Assembly (NCBI GenBank): GCA_027886175.1
Contig: JAJNNQ010000078.1
Span: 3,658,001 to 3,722,000, forward strand
Origin: Phylloscopus collybita
Lineage: Eukaryota; Chordata; Aves; Passeriformes; Phylloscopidae
DNA length: 64,000 nt
Reading direction: 5' to 3'
Below, one piece after another: positions 11,901 through 23,452 of the stretch. The position numbers and the translations under genes were made by a program. Under the pieces are notes generated by a model. It was not told the origin of the DNA and did not search any database. It saw only the letters and a program-made list of their open reading frames with translations. Every line of letters begins with the position of its first letter. Position 1 is the stretch's first letter.

Positions 11901-12973
11901 TGTAGGTGCTTCTGTTTTGTGTTTGCAGCGTGCAGAGAAGCCCGCGTGCTTGCTGCTGCTTCCAGCAAGCCAAAACGCTTTTGCAGCCACTTTCCTGCCT
12001 TTTCCACAACAGCATCACTGTCTAGCTGATTTACAGTTGCCTCTGCGTAGAGCAGCTAGAGGAGCAGCTCTGCCGGCTTTCCTGTGCTTCTGCATAGCAG
12101 AGCTGTCAAGAACGAGAAGCTGCGTTTTGCCGAGAAAGCAGCGCTTCGCGGAAGCACAGCCAGCGGCGTCTTCGGTACAGCCGCAGCTTGTGCGGAGAAG
12201 CGAAAGAGAGCCGGGTAAGGACGTGGAAAGCCGAACTCGGTCGCTGCAAGCGGGTGCTGGCGAACAGCTTCTGGTCACCTTGTAGAAACTGTCCCAGCAC
12301 AGTGCAGAGTCCCCGTGGCTAGTTCCTTGAAATACCTTTCTTGGCAGCAGCCCAGAGCTGTACTGAGTGCAGCAGGTGTCAGGCAGTCTCCTCTCGCCGT
12401 GTAGGTGCTTCTGTTTTGTGTTTGCAGCGTGCAGAGAAGTCCGCGTGCTTGCTGCTGCTTCCAGCAAGCCAAAACGCTTTTGCAGCCACTTTCCTGCCTT
12501 TTCCACAACAGGATCACTGTCTAGCTGATTTACAGTTGCCTCTGCGTAGAGCAGCTAGAGGAGCAGCTCTGCCGGCTTTCCTGTGCTTCTGCATAGCAGA
12601 GCTGTCAAGAACGAGAAGCTGCGTTTTGCCGAGAAAGCAGCGCTTCGCGGAAGCACAGCCAGCGGCGTCTTCGGTACAGCCGCAGCTTGTGCGGAGAAGC
12701 GAAAGAGAGCCCGGGAAGAACGTGGAAAGCCGAACTCGGTCGCTGCAAGCGGGTGCTGGCGAACAGCTTCTGGTCACCTTGTAGAAACTGTCCCAGCACA
12801 GTGCAGAGTCCCCGTGGCTAGTTCCTTGAAATACCTTTCCTGGCAGCAGCCCAGAGCTGTACTGAGTGCAGCAGGTGTCAGGCAGTCTCCTCTCGCCGTG
12901 TAGGTGCTTCTGTTTTGTGTTTGCAGCGTGCAGAGAAGTCCGCGTGCTTGCTGCTGCTTCCAGCAAGCCAAAA
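8982..12973. repeat. Eight-unit higher-order repeat, first copy (units 19-26)
   Basis: The variant order is: consensus; p347 C + p311 G; p347 C + p207 T; p138 G; p410 C; p241 T/p245 G; p241 T/p245 G + p366 T + p465 T; p238 C. The same order follows immediately in units 27-34, 3,992 bp later. Differences from that copy are small: unit 21 has a private T at p41 (10020), and unit 26 has p465 T where unit 34 has C. The block begins directly after the 498-bp unit 18. Confidence 0.88.
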
Positions 12974-15900
12974 CGCTTTTGCAGCCACTTTCCTGCCTTT
13001 TCCACAACAGCATCACTGTCTAGCTGATTTACAGTTGCCTCTGCGTAGAGCAGCTAGAGGAGCAGCTCTGCCGGCTTTCCTGTGCTTCTGCATAGCAGAG
13101 CTGTCAAGAACGAGAAGCTGCGTTTTGCCGAGAAAGCAGCGCTTCGCGGAAGCACAGCCAGCGGCGTCTTCGGTACAGCCGCAGCTTGTGCGGAGAAGCG
13201 AAAGAGAGCCGGGGAAGAACGTGGAAAGCCGAACTCGGTCGCTGCAAGCGGGTGCTGGCGAACAGCTTCTGGTCACCTTGTAGAAACTGTCCCAGCACAG
13301 TGCAGAGTCCCCGTGGCTAGTTCCTTGAAATACCTTTCCTGGCAGCAGCCCAGAGCTGTACTGAGTGCAGCAGGTGTCAGGCAGTCTCCTCTCGCCGTGT
13401 AGGTGCTTCTGTTTTGTGTTTGCAGCGTGCAGAGAAGCCCGCGTGCTTGCTGCTGCTTCCAGCAAGCCAAAACGCTTTTGCAGCCACTTTCCTGCCTTTT
13501 CCACAACAGCATCACTGTCTAGCTGATTTACAGTTGCCTCTGCGTAGAGCAGCTAGAGGAGCAGCTCTGCCGGCTTTCCTGTGCTTCTGCATAGCAGAGC
13601 TGTCAAGAACGAGAAGCTGCGTTTTGCCGAGAAAGCAGCGCTTCGCGGAAGCACAGCCAGCGGCGTCTTCGGTACAGCCGCAGCTTGTGCGGAGAAGCGA
13701 AAGAGAGCCGGGGAAGAACGTGGAAAGCCGAACTCGGTCGCTGCAAGCGGGTGCTGGCGAACAGCTTCTGGTCACCTTGTAGGAACTGTCCCAGCACAGT
13801 GCAGAGTCCCCGTGGCTACTTCCTTGAAATACCTTTCCTGGCAGCAGCCCAGAGCTGTACTGAGTGCAGCAGGTGTCAGGCAGTCTCCTCTCGCCGTGTA
13901 GGTGCTTCTGTTTTGTGTTTGCAGCGTGCAGAGAAGCCCGCGTGCTTGCTGCTGCTTCCAGCAAGCCAAAACGCTTTTGCAGCCACTTTCCTGCCTTTTC
14001 CACAACAGGATCACTGTCTAGCTGATTTACAGTTGCCTCTGCGTAGAGCAGCTAGAGGAGCAGCTCTGCCGGCTTTCCTGTGCTTCTGCATAGCAGAGCT
14101 GTCAAGAACGAGAAGCTGCGTTTTGCCGAGAAAGCAGCGCTTCGCGGAAGCACAGCCAGCGGCGTCTTCGGTACAGCTGCAGCTTGTGCGGAGAAGCGAA
14201 AGAGAGCCGGGGAAGAACGTGGAAAGCCGAACTCGGTCGCTGCAAGCGGGTGCTGGCGAACAGCTTCTGGTCACCTTGTAGAAACTGTCCCAGCACAGTG
14301 CAGAGTCCCCGTGGCTACTTCCTTGAAATACCTTTCCTGGCAGCAGCCCAGAGCTGTACTGAGTGCAGCAGGTGTCAGGCAGTCTCCTCTCGCCGTGTAG
14401 GTGCTTCTGTTTTGTGTTTGCAGCGTGCAGAGAAGCCCGCGTGCTTGCTGCTGCTTCCAGCAAGCCAAAACGCTTTTGCAGCCACTTTCCTGCCTTTTCC
14501 ACAACAGGATCACTGTCTAGCTGATTTACAGTTGCCTCTGCGTAGAGCAGCTAGAGGAGCAGCTCTGCCGGCTTTCCTGTGCTTCTGCATAGCAGAGCTG
14601 TCAAGAAGGAGAAGCTGCGTTTTGCCGAGAAAGCAGCGCTTCGCGGAAGCACAGCCAGCGGCGTCTTCGGTACAGCCGCAGCTTGTGCGGAGAAGCGAAA
14701 GAGAGCCGGGGAAGAACGTGGAAAGCCGAACTCGGTCGCTGCAAGCGGGTGCTGGCGAACAGCTTCTGGTCACCTTGTAGAAACTGTCCCAGCACAGTGC
14801 AGAGTCCCCGTGGCTAGTTCCTTGAAATACCTTTCCTGGCAGCAGCCCAGAGCTGTACTGAGTGCAGCAGGTGTCAGGCAGTCTCCTCTCGCCGTGTAGG
14901 TGCTTCTGTTTTGTGTTTGCAGCGTGCAGAGAAGCCCGCGTGCTTGCTGCTGCTTCCAGCAAGCCAAAACGCTTTTGCAGCCACTTTCCTGCCTTTTCCA
15001 CAACAGCATCACTGTCTAGCTGATTTACAGTTGCCTCTGCGTAGAGCAGCTAGAGGAGCAGCTCTGCCGGCTTTCCTGTGCTTCTGCATAGCAGAGCTGT
15101 CAAGAACGAGAAGCTGCGTTTTGCCGAGAAAGCAGCGCTTCGCGGAAGCACAGCCAGCGGCGTCTTCGGTACAGCCGCAGCTTGTGCGGAGAAGCGAAAG
15201 AGAGCCGGGGAAGAACGTGGAAAGCCGAACTCGGTCGCTGCAAGCGGGTGCTGGCGAACAGCTTCTGGTCACCTTGTAGAAACTGTCCCAGCACAGTGCA
15301 GAGTCCCCGTGGCTAGTTCCTTGAAATACCTTTCCTGGCAGCAGCCCAGAGCTGTACTGAGTGCAGCAGGTGTCAGGCCGTCTCCTCTCGCCGTGTAGGT
15401 GCTTCTGTTTTGTGTTTGCAGCGTGCAGAGAAGCCCGCGTGCTTGCTGCTGCTTCCAGCAAGCCAAAACGCTTTTGCAGCCACTTTCCTGCCTTTTCCAC
15501 AACAGCATCACTGTCTAGCTGATTTACAGTTGCCTCTGCGTAGAGCAGCTAGAGGAGCAGCTCTGCCGGCTTTCCTGTGCTTCTGCATAGCAGAGCTGTC
15601 AAGAACGAGAAGCTGCGTTTTGCCGAGAAAGCAGCGCTTCGCGGAAGCACAGCCAGCGGCGTCTTCGGTACAGCCGCAGCTTGTGCGGAGAAGCGAAAGA
15701 GAGCCGGGTAAGGACGTGGAAAGCCGAACTCGGTCGCTGCAAGCGGGTGCTGGCGAACAGCTTCTGGTCACCTTGTAGAAACTGTCCCAGCACAGTGCAG
15801 AGTCCCCGTGGCTAGTTCCTTGAAATACCTTTCCTGGCAGCAGCCCAGAGCTGTACTGAGTGCAGCAGGTGTCAGGCAGTCTCCTCTCGCCGTGTAGGTG

Positions 15901-16965
15901 CTTCTGTTTTGTGTTTGCAGCGTGCAGAGAAGCCCGCGTGCTTGCTGCTGCTTCCAGCAAGCCAAAACGCTTTTGCAGCCACTTTCCTGCCTTTTCCACA
16001 ACAGCATCACTGTCTAGCTGATTTACAGTTGCCTCTGCGTAGAGCAGCTAGAGGAGCAGCTCTGCCGGCTTTCCTGTGCTTCTGCATAGCAGAGCTGTCA
16101 AGAACGAGAAGCTGCGTTTTGCCGAGAAAGCAGCGCTTCGCGGAAGCACAGCCAGCGGCGTCTTCGGTACAGCCGCAGCTTGTGCGGAGAAGCGAAAGAG
16201 AGCCGGGTAAGGACGTGGAAAGCCGAACTCGGTCGCTGCAAGCGGGTGCTGGCGAACAGCTTCTGGTCACCTTGTAGAAACTGTCCCAGCACAGTGCAGA
16301 GTCCCCGTGGCTAGTTCCTTGAAATACCTTTCTTGGCAGCAGCCCAGAGCTGTACTGAGTGCAGCAGGTGTCAGGCAGTCTCCTCTCGCCGTGTAGGTGC
16401 TTCTGTTTTGTGTTTGCAGCGTGCAGAGAAGTCCGCGTGCTTGCTGCTGCTTCCAGCAAGCCAAAACGCTTTTGCAGCCACTTTCCTGCCTTTTCCACAA
16501 CAGGATCACTGTCTAGCTGATTTACAGTTGCCTCTGCGTAGAGCAGCTAGAGGAGCAGCTCTGCCGGCTTTCCTGTGCTTCTGCATAGCAGAGCTGTCAA
16601 GAACGAGAAGCTGCGTTTTGCCGAGAAAGCAGCGCTTCGCGGAAGCACAGCCAGCGGCGTCTTCGGTACAGCCGCAGCTTGTGCGGAGAAGCGAAAGAGA
16701 GCCCGGGAAGAACGTGGAAAGCCGAACTCGGTCGCTGCAAGCGGGTGCTGGCGAACAGCTTCTGGTCACCTTGTAGAAACTGTCCCAGCACAGTGCAGAG
16801 TCCCCGTGGCTAGTTCCTTGAAATACCTTTCCTGGCAGCAGCCCAGAGCTGTACTGAGTGCAGCAGGTGTCAGGCAGTCTCCTCTCGCCGTGTAGGTGCT
16901 TCTGTTTTGTGTTTGCAGCGTGCAGAGAAGCCCGCGTGCTTGCTGCTGCTTCCAGCAAGCCAAAA
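12974..16965. repeat. Eight-unit higher-order repeat, second copy (units 27-34)
   Basis: It repeats units 19-26 in tandem with the same eight-step variant order. Units 31-34 (p410 C; p241 T; the triple p241 T/p366 T/p465 T; p238 C) are matched by units 78-81 in the second large segment. That segment holds the eight-unit block only once, so the tandem copy was either gained in copy 1 or lost from copy 2. Confidence 0.88.
13972..14969. repeat. Units 29-30, the stretch that differs from units 75-77
   Basis: Between matched flanks (p311-G unit 28 or 74 on the left, p410-C unit 31 or 78 on the right), copy 1 has two units carrying p207 T and p138 G. Copy 2 has three units in the same place carrying p362 C, p347 C and consensus. 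Units 21-22 duplicate this pair. It is a block replacement or a local exchange, not simple point mutation. Confidence 0.7.
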
Positions 16966-17464
16966 CGCTTTTGCAGCCACTTTCCTGCCTTTTCCACAAC
17001 AGGATCACTGTCTAGCTGATTTACAGTTGCCTCTGCGTAGAGCAGCTAGAGGAGCAGCTCTGCCGGCTTTCCTGTGCTTCTGCATAGCAGAGCTGTCAAG
17101 AACGAGAAGCTGCGTTTTGCCGAGAAAGCAGCGCTTCGCGGAAGCACAGCCAGCGGCGTCTTCGGTACAGCCGCAGCTTGTGCGGAGAAGCGAAAGAGAG
17201 CCGGGTAAGGACGTGGAAAGCCGAACTCGGTCGCTGCAAGCGGGTGCTGGCGAACAGCTTCTGGTCACCTTGTAGAAACTGTCCCAGCACAGTGCAGAGT
17301 CCCCGTGGCTAGTTCCTTGAAATACCTTTCTTGGCAGCAGCCCAGAGCTGTACTGAGTGCAGCAGGTGTCAGGCAGTCTCCTCTCGCCGTGTAGGTGCTT
17401 CTGTTTTGTGTTTGCAGCGTGCAGAGAAGCCCGCGTGCTTGCTGCTGCTTCCAGCAAGCCAAAA

Positions 17465-18961
17465 CGCTTTTGCAGCCACTTTCCTGCCTTTTCCACAACA
17501 GCATCACTGTCTAGCTGATTTACAGTTGCCTCTGCGTAGAGCAGCTAGAGGAGCAGCTCTGCCGGCTTTCCTGTGCTTCTGCATAGCAGAGCTGTCAAGA
17601 ACGAGAAGCTGCGTTTTGCCGAGAAAGCAGCGCTTCGCGGAAGCACAGCCAGCGGCGTCTTCGGTACAGCCGCAGCTTGTGCGGAGAAGCGAAAGAGAGC
17701 CGGGGAAGAACGTGGAAAGCCGAACTCGGTCGCTGCAAGCGGGTGCTGGCGAACAGCTTCTGGTCACCTTGTAGAAACTGTCCCAGCACAGTGCAGAGTC
17801 CCCGTGGCTAGTTCCTTGAAATACCTTTCCTGGCAGCAGCCCAGAGCTGTACTGAGTGCAGCAGGTGTCAGGCCGTCTCCTCTCGCCGTGTAGGTGCTTC
17901 TGTTTTGTGTTTGCAGCGTGCAGAGAAGCCCGCGTGCTTGCTGCTGCTTCCAGCAAGCCAAAACGCTTTTGCAGCCACTTTCCTGCCTTTTCCACAACAG
18001 GATCACTGTCTAGCTGATTTACAGTTGCCTCTGCGTAGAGCAGCTAGAGGAGCAGCTCTGCCGGCTTTCCTGTGCTTCTGCATAGCAGAGCTGTCAAGAA
18101 CGAGAAGCTGCGTTTTGCCGAGAAAGCAGCGCTTCGCGGAAGCACAGCCAGCGGCGTCTTCGGTACAGCCGCAGCTTGTGCGGAGAAGCGAAAGAGAGCC
18201 GGGTAAGGACGTGGAAAGCCGAACTCGGTCGCTGCAAGCGGGTGCTGGCGAACAGCTTCTGGTCACCTTGTAGAAACTGTCCCAGCACAGTGCAGAGTCC
18301 CCGTGGCTAGTTCCTTGAAATACCTTTCTTGGCAGCAGCCCAGAGCTGTACTGAGTGCAGCAGGTGTCAGGCAGTCTCCTCTCGCCGTGTAGGTGCTTCT
18401 GTTTTGTGTTTGCAGCGTGCAGAGAAGCCCGCGTGCTTGCTGCTGCTTCCAGCAAGCCAAAACGCTTTTGCAGCCACTTTCCTGCCTTTTCCACAACAGG
18501 ATCACTGTCTAGCTGATTTACAGTTGCCTCTGCGTAGAGCAGCTAGAGGAGCAGCTCTGCCGGCTTTCCTGTGCTTCTGCATAGCAGAGCTGTCAAGAAC
18601 GAGAAGCTGCGTTTTGCCGAGAAAGCAGCGCTTCGCGGAAGCACAGCCAGCGGCGTCTTCGGTACAGCCGCAGCTTGTGCGGAGAAGCGAAAGAGAGCCG
18701 GGGAAGAACGTGGAAAGCCGAACTCGGTCGCTGCAAGCGGGTGCTGGCGAACAGCTTCTGGTCACCTTGTAGAAACTGTCCCAGCACAGTGCAGAGTCCC
18801 CGTGGCTAGTTCCTTGAAATACCTTTCCTGGCAGCAGCCCAGAGCTGTACTGAGTGCAGCAGGTGTCAGGCCGTCTCCTCTCGCCGTGTAGGTGCTTCTG
18901 TTTTGTGTTTGCAGCGTGCAGAGAAGCCCGCGTGCTTGCTGCTGCTTCCAGCAAGCCAAAA
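17465..18961. repeat. Three-unit tandem duplication, first copy (units 36-38)
   Basis: The order is p410 C with p38 C; p241 T/p245 G/p366 T with p38 G; p410 C with p38 G. The next three units repeat this exactly. In the second large segment the matching place (units 83-85) has it once. The pair therefore marks a 1,497-bp copy-number difference between the two segments. Confidence 0.82.
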
Positions 18962-20458
18962 CGCTTTTGCAGCCACTTTCCTGCCTTTTCCACAACAGCA
19001 TCACTGTCTAGCTGATTTACAGTTGCCTCTGCGTAGAGCAGCTAGAGGAGCAGCTCTGCCGGCTTTCCTGTGCTTCTGCATAGCAGAGCTGTCAAGAACG
19101 AGAAGCTGCGTTTTGCCGAGAAAGCAGCGCTTCGCGGAAGCACAGCCAGCGGCGTCTTCGGTACAGCCGCAGCTTGTGCGGAGAAGCGAAAGAGAGCCGG
19201 GGAAGAACGTGGAAAGCCGAACTCGGTCGCTGCAAGCGGGTGCTGGCGAACAGCTTCTGGTCACCTTGTAGAAACTGTCCCAGCACAGTGCAGAGTCCCC
19301 GTGGCTAGTTCCTTGAAATACCTTTCCTGGCAGCAGCCCAGAGCTGTACTGAGTGCAGCAGGTGTCAGGCCGTCTCCTCTCGCCGTGTAGGTGCTTCTGT
19401 TTTGTGTTTGCAGCGTGCAGAGAAGCCCGCGTGCTTGCTGCTGCTTCCAGCAAGCCAAAACGCTTTTGCAGCCACTTTCCTGCCTTTTCCACAACAGGAT
19501 CACTGTCTAGCTGATTTACAGTTGCCTCTGCGTAGAGCAGCTAGAGGAGCAGCTCTGCCGGCTTTCCTGTGCTTCTGCATAGCAGAGCTGTCAAGAACGA
19601 GAAGCTGCGTTTTGCCGAGAAAGCAGCGCTTCGCGGAAGCACAGCCAGCGGCGTCTTCGGTACAGCCGCAGCTTGTGCGGAGAAGCGAAAGAGAGCCGGG
19701 TAAGGACGTGGAAAGCCGAACTCGGTCGCTGCAAGCGGGTGCTGGCGAACAGCTTCTGGTCACCTTGTAGAAACTGTCCCAGCACAGTGCAGAGTCCCCG
19801 TGGCTAGTTCCTTGAAATACCTTTCTTGGCAGCAGCCCAGAGCTGTACTGAGTGCAGCAGGTGTCAGGCAGTCTCCTCTCGCCGTGTAGGTGCTTCTGTT
19901 TTGTGTTTGCAGCGTGCAGAGAAGCCCGCGTGCTTGCTGCTGCTTCCAGCAAGCCAAAACGCTTTTGCAGCCACTTTCCTGCCTTTTCCACAACAGGATC
20001 ACTGTCTAGCTGATTTACAGTTGCCTCTGCGTAGAGCAGCTAGAGGAGCAGCTCTGCCGGCTTTCCTGTGCTTCTGCATAGCAGAGCTGTCAAGAACGAG
20101 AAGCTGCGTTTTGCCGAGAAAGCAGCGCTTCGCGGAAGCACAGCCAGCGGCGTCTTCGGTACAGCCGCAGCTTGTGCGGAGAAGCGAAAGAGAGCCGGGG
20201 AAGAACGTGGAAAGCCGAACTCGGTCGCTGCAAGCGGGTGCTGGCGAACAGCTTCTGGTCACCTTGTAGAAACTGTCCCAGCACAGTGCAGAGTCCCCGT
20301 GGCTAGTTCCTTGAAATACCTTTCCTGGCAGCAGCCCAGAGCTGTACTGAGTGCAGCAGGTGTCAGGCCGTCTCCTCTCGCCGTGTAGGTGCTTCTGTTT
20401 TGTGTTTGCAGCGTGCAGAGAAGCCCGCGTGCTTGCTGCTGCTTCCAGCAAGCCAAAA
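18962..20458. repeat. Three-unit tandem duplication, second copy (units 39-41)
   Basis: It is identical in variant order to units 36-38, including the p38 state of each unit. It is followed by unit 42, which combines p410 C with p343 T. Units 38 and 39 put two p410-C monomers side by side, which fits a duplication join between them. Confidence 0.82.
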
Positions 20459-20957
20459 CGCTTTTGCAGCCACTTTCCTGCCTTTTCCACAACAGCATCA
20501 CTGTCTAGCTGATTTACAGTTGCCTCTGCGTAGAGCAGCTAGAGGAGCAGCTCTGCCGGCTTTCCTGTGCTTCTGCATAGCAGAGCTGTCAAGAACGAGA
20601 AGCTGCGTTTTGCCGAGAAAGCAGCGCTTCGCGGAAGCACAGCCAGCGGCGTCTTCGGTACAGCCGCAGCTTGTGCGGAGAAGCGAAAGAGAGCCGGGGA
20701 AGAACGTGGAAAGCCGAACTCGGTCGCTGCAAGCGGGTGCTGGCGAACAGCTTCTGGTCACCTTGTAGAAACTGTCCCAGCACAGTGCAGAGTCCCCGTG
20801 TCTAGTTCCTTGAAATACCTTTCCTGGCAGCAGCCCAGAGCTGTACTGAGTGCAGCAGGTGTCAGGCCGTCTCCTCTCGCCGTGTAGGTGCTTCTGTTTT
20901 GTGTTTGCAGCGTGCAGAGAAGCCCGCGTGCTTGCTGCTGCTTCCAGCAAGCCAAAA

Positions 20958-23452
20958 CGCTTTTGCAGCCACTTTCCTGCCTTTTCCACAACAGCATCAC
21001 TGTCTAGCTGATTTACAGTTGCCTCTGCGTAGAGCAGCTAGAGGAGCAGCTCTGCCGGCTTTCCTGTGCTTCTGCATAGCAGAGCTGTCAAGAACGAGAA
21101 GCTGCGTTTTGCCGAGAAAGCAGCGCTTCGCGGAAGCACAGCCAGCGGCGTCTTCGGTACAGCCGCAGCTTGTGCGGAGAAGCGAAAGAGAGCCGGGGAA
21201 GAACGTGGAAAGCCGAACTCGGTCGCTGCAAGCGGGTGCTGGCGAACAGCTTCTGGTCACCTTGTAGAAACTGTCCCAGCACAGTGCAGAGTCCCCGTGG
21301 CTACTTCCTTGAAATACCTTTCCTGGCAGCAGCCCAGAGCTGTACTGAGTGCAGCAGGTGTCAGGCAGTCTCCTCTCGCCGTGTAGGTGCTTCTGTTTTG
21401 TGTTTGCAGCGTGCAGAGAAGCCCGCGTGCTTGCTGCTGCTTCCAGCAAGCCAAAACGCTTTTGCAGCCACTTTCCTGCCTTTTCCACAACAGGATCACT
21501 GTCTAGCTGATTTACAGTTGCCTCTGCGTAGAGCAGCTAGAGGAGCAGCTCTGCCGGCTTTCCTGTGCTTCTGCATAGCAGAGCTGTCAAGAACGAGAAG
21601 CTGCGTTTTGCCGAGAAAGCAGCGCTTCGCGGAAGCACAGCCAGCGGCGTCTTCGGTACAGCCGCAGCTTGTGCGGAGAAGCGAAAGAGAGCCGGGTAAG
21701 GACGTGGAAAGCCGAACTCGGTCGCTGCAAGCGGGTGCTGGCGAACAGCTTCTGGTCACCTTGTAGAAACTGTCCCAGCACAGTGCAGAGTCCCCGTGGC
21801 TACTTCCTTGAAATACCTTTCCTGGCAGCAGCCCAGAGCTGTACTGAGTGCAGCAGGTGTCAGGCAGTCTCCTCTCGCCGTGTAGGTGCTTCTGTTTTGT
21901 GTTTGCAGCGTGCAGAGAAGCCCGCGTGCTTGCTGCTGCTTCCAGCAAGCCAAAACGCTTTTGCAGCCACTTTCCTGCCTTTTCCACAACAGGATCACTG
22001 TCTAGCTGATTTACAGTTGCCTCTGCGTAGAGCAGCTAGAGGAGCAGCTCTGCCGGCTTTCCTGTGCTTCTGCATAGCAGAGCTGTCAAGAACGAGAAGC
22101 TGCGTTTTGCCGAGAAAGCAGCGCTTCGCGGAAGCACAGCCAGCGGCGTCTTCGGTACAGCCGCAGCTTGTGCGGAGAAGCGAAAGAGAGCCGGGTAAGG
22201 ACGTGGAAAGCCGAACTCGGTCGCTGCAAGCGGGTGCTGGCGAACAGCTTCTGGTCACCTTGTAGAAACTGTCCCAGCACAGTGCAGAGTCCCCGTGGCT
22301 AGTTCCTTGAAATACCTTTCTTGGCAGCAGCCCAGAGCTGTACTGAGTGCAGCAGGTGTCAGGCAGTCTCCTCTCGCCGTGTAGGTGCTTCTGTTTTGTG
22401 TTTGCAGCGTGCAGAGAAGTCCGCGTGCTTGCTGCTGCTTCCAGCAAGCCAAAACGCTTTTGCAGCCACTTTCCTGCCTTTTCCACAACAGGATCACTGT
22501 CTAGCTGATTTACAGTTGCCTCTGCGTAGAGCAGCTAGAGGAGCAGCTCTGCCGGCTTTCCTGTGCTTCTGCATAGCAGAGCTGTCAAGAACGAGAAGCT
22601 GCGTTTTGCCGAGAAAGCAGCGCTTCGCGGAAGCACAGCCAGCGGCGTCTTCGGTACAGCCGCAGCTTGTGCGGAGAAGCGAAAGAGAGCCGGGGAAGAA
22701 CGTGGAAAGCCGAACTCGGTCGCTGCAAGCGGGTGCTGGCGAACAGCTTCTGGTCACCTTGTAGAAACTGTCCCAGCACAGTGCAGAGTCCCCGTGGCTA
22801 GTTCCTTGAAATACCTTTCCTGGCAGCAGCCCAGAGCTGTACTGAGTGCAGCAGGTGTCAGGCAGTCTCCTCTCGCCGTGTAGGTGCTTCTGTTTTGTGT
22901 TTGCAGCGTGCAGAGAAGCCCGCGTGCTTGCTGCTGCTTCCAGCAAGCCAAAACGCTTTTGCAGCCACTTTCCTGCCTTTTCCACAACAGCATCACTGTC
23001 TAGCTGATTTACAGTTTCCTCTGCGTAGAGCAGCTAGAGGAGCAGCTCTGCCGGCTTTCCTGTGCTTCTGCATAGCAGAGCTGTCAAGAACGAGAAGCTG
23101 CGTTTTGCCGAGAAAGCAGCGCTTCGCGGAAGCACAGCCAGCGGCGTCTTCGGTACAGCCGCAGCTTGTGCGGAGAAGCGAAAGAGAGCCGGGGAAGAAC
23201 GTGGAAAGCCGAACTCGGTCGCTGCAAGCGGGTGCTGGCGAACAGTTTCTGGTCACCTTGTAGAAACTGTCCCAGCACAGTGCAGAGTCCCCGTGTCTAG
23301 TTCCTTGAAATACCTTTCCTGGCAGCAGCCCAGAGCTGTACTGAGTGCAGCAGGTGTCAGGCAGTCTCCTCTCGCCGTGTAGGTGCTTCTGTTTTGTGTT
23401 TGCAGCGTGCAGAGAAGCCCGCGTGCTTGCTGCTGCTTCCAGCAAGCCAAAA
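20958..23452. repeat. Five-unit higher-order repeat, first copy (units 43-47)
   Basis: The order is p347 C; p347 C plus p241 T/p245 G; p241 T/p245 G + p366 T + p465 T; consensus; p343 T + p64 T. The next five units repeat it, except that the second unit there lacks p241 T/p245 G. Unit 44 (and its duplicate 88) is the only monomer type in the window combining p347 C with p241 T, so it is likely a recombinant. Unit 47 has extra private changes near 23246. Confidence 0.8.
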
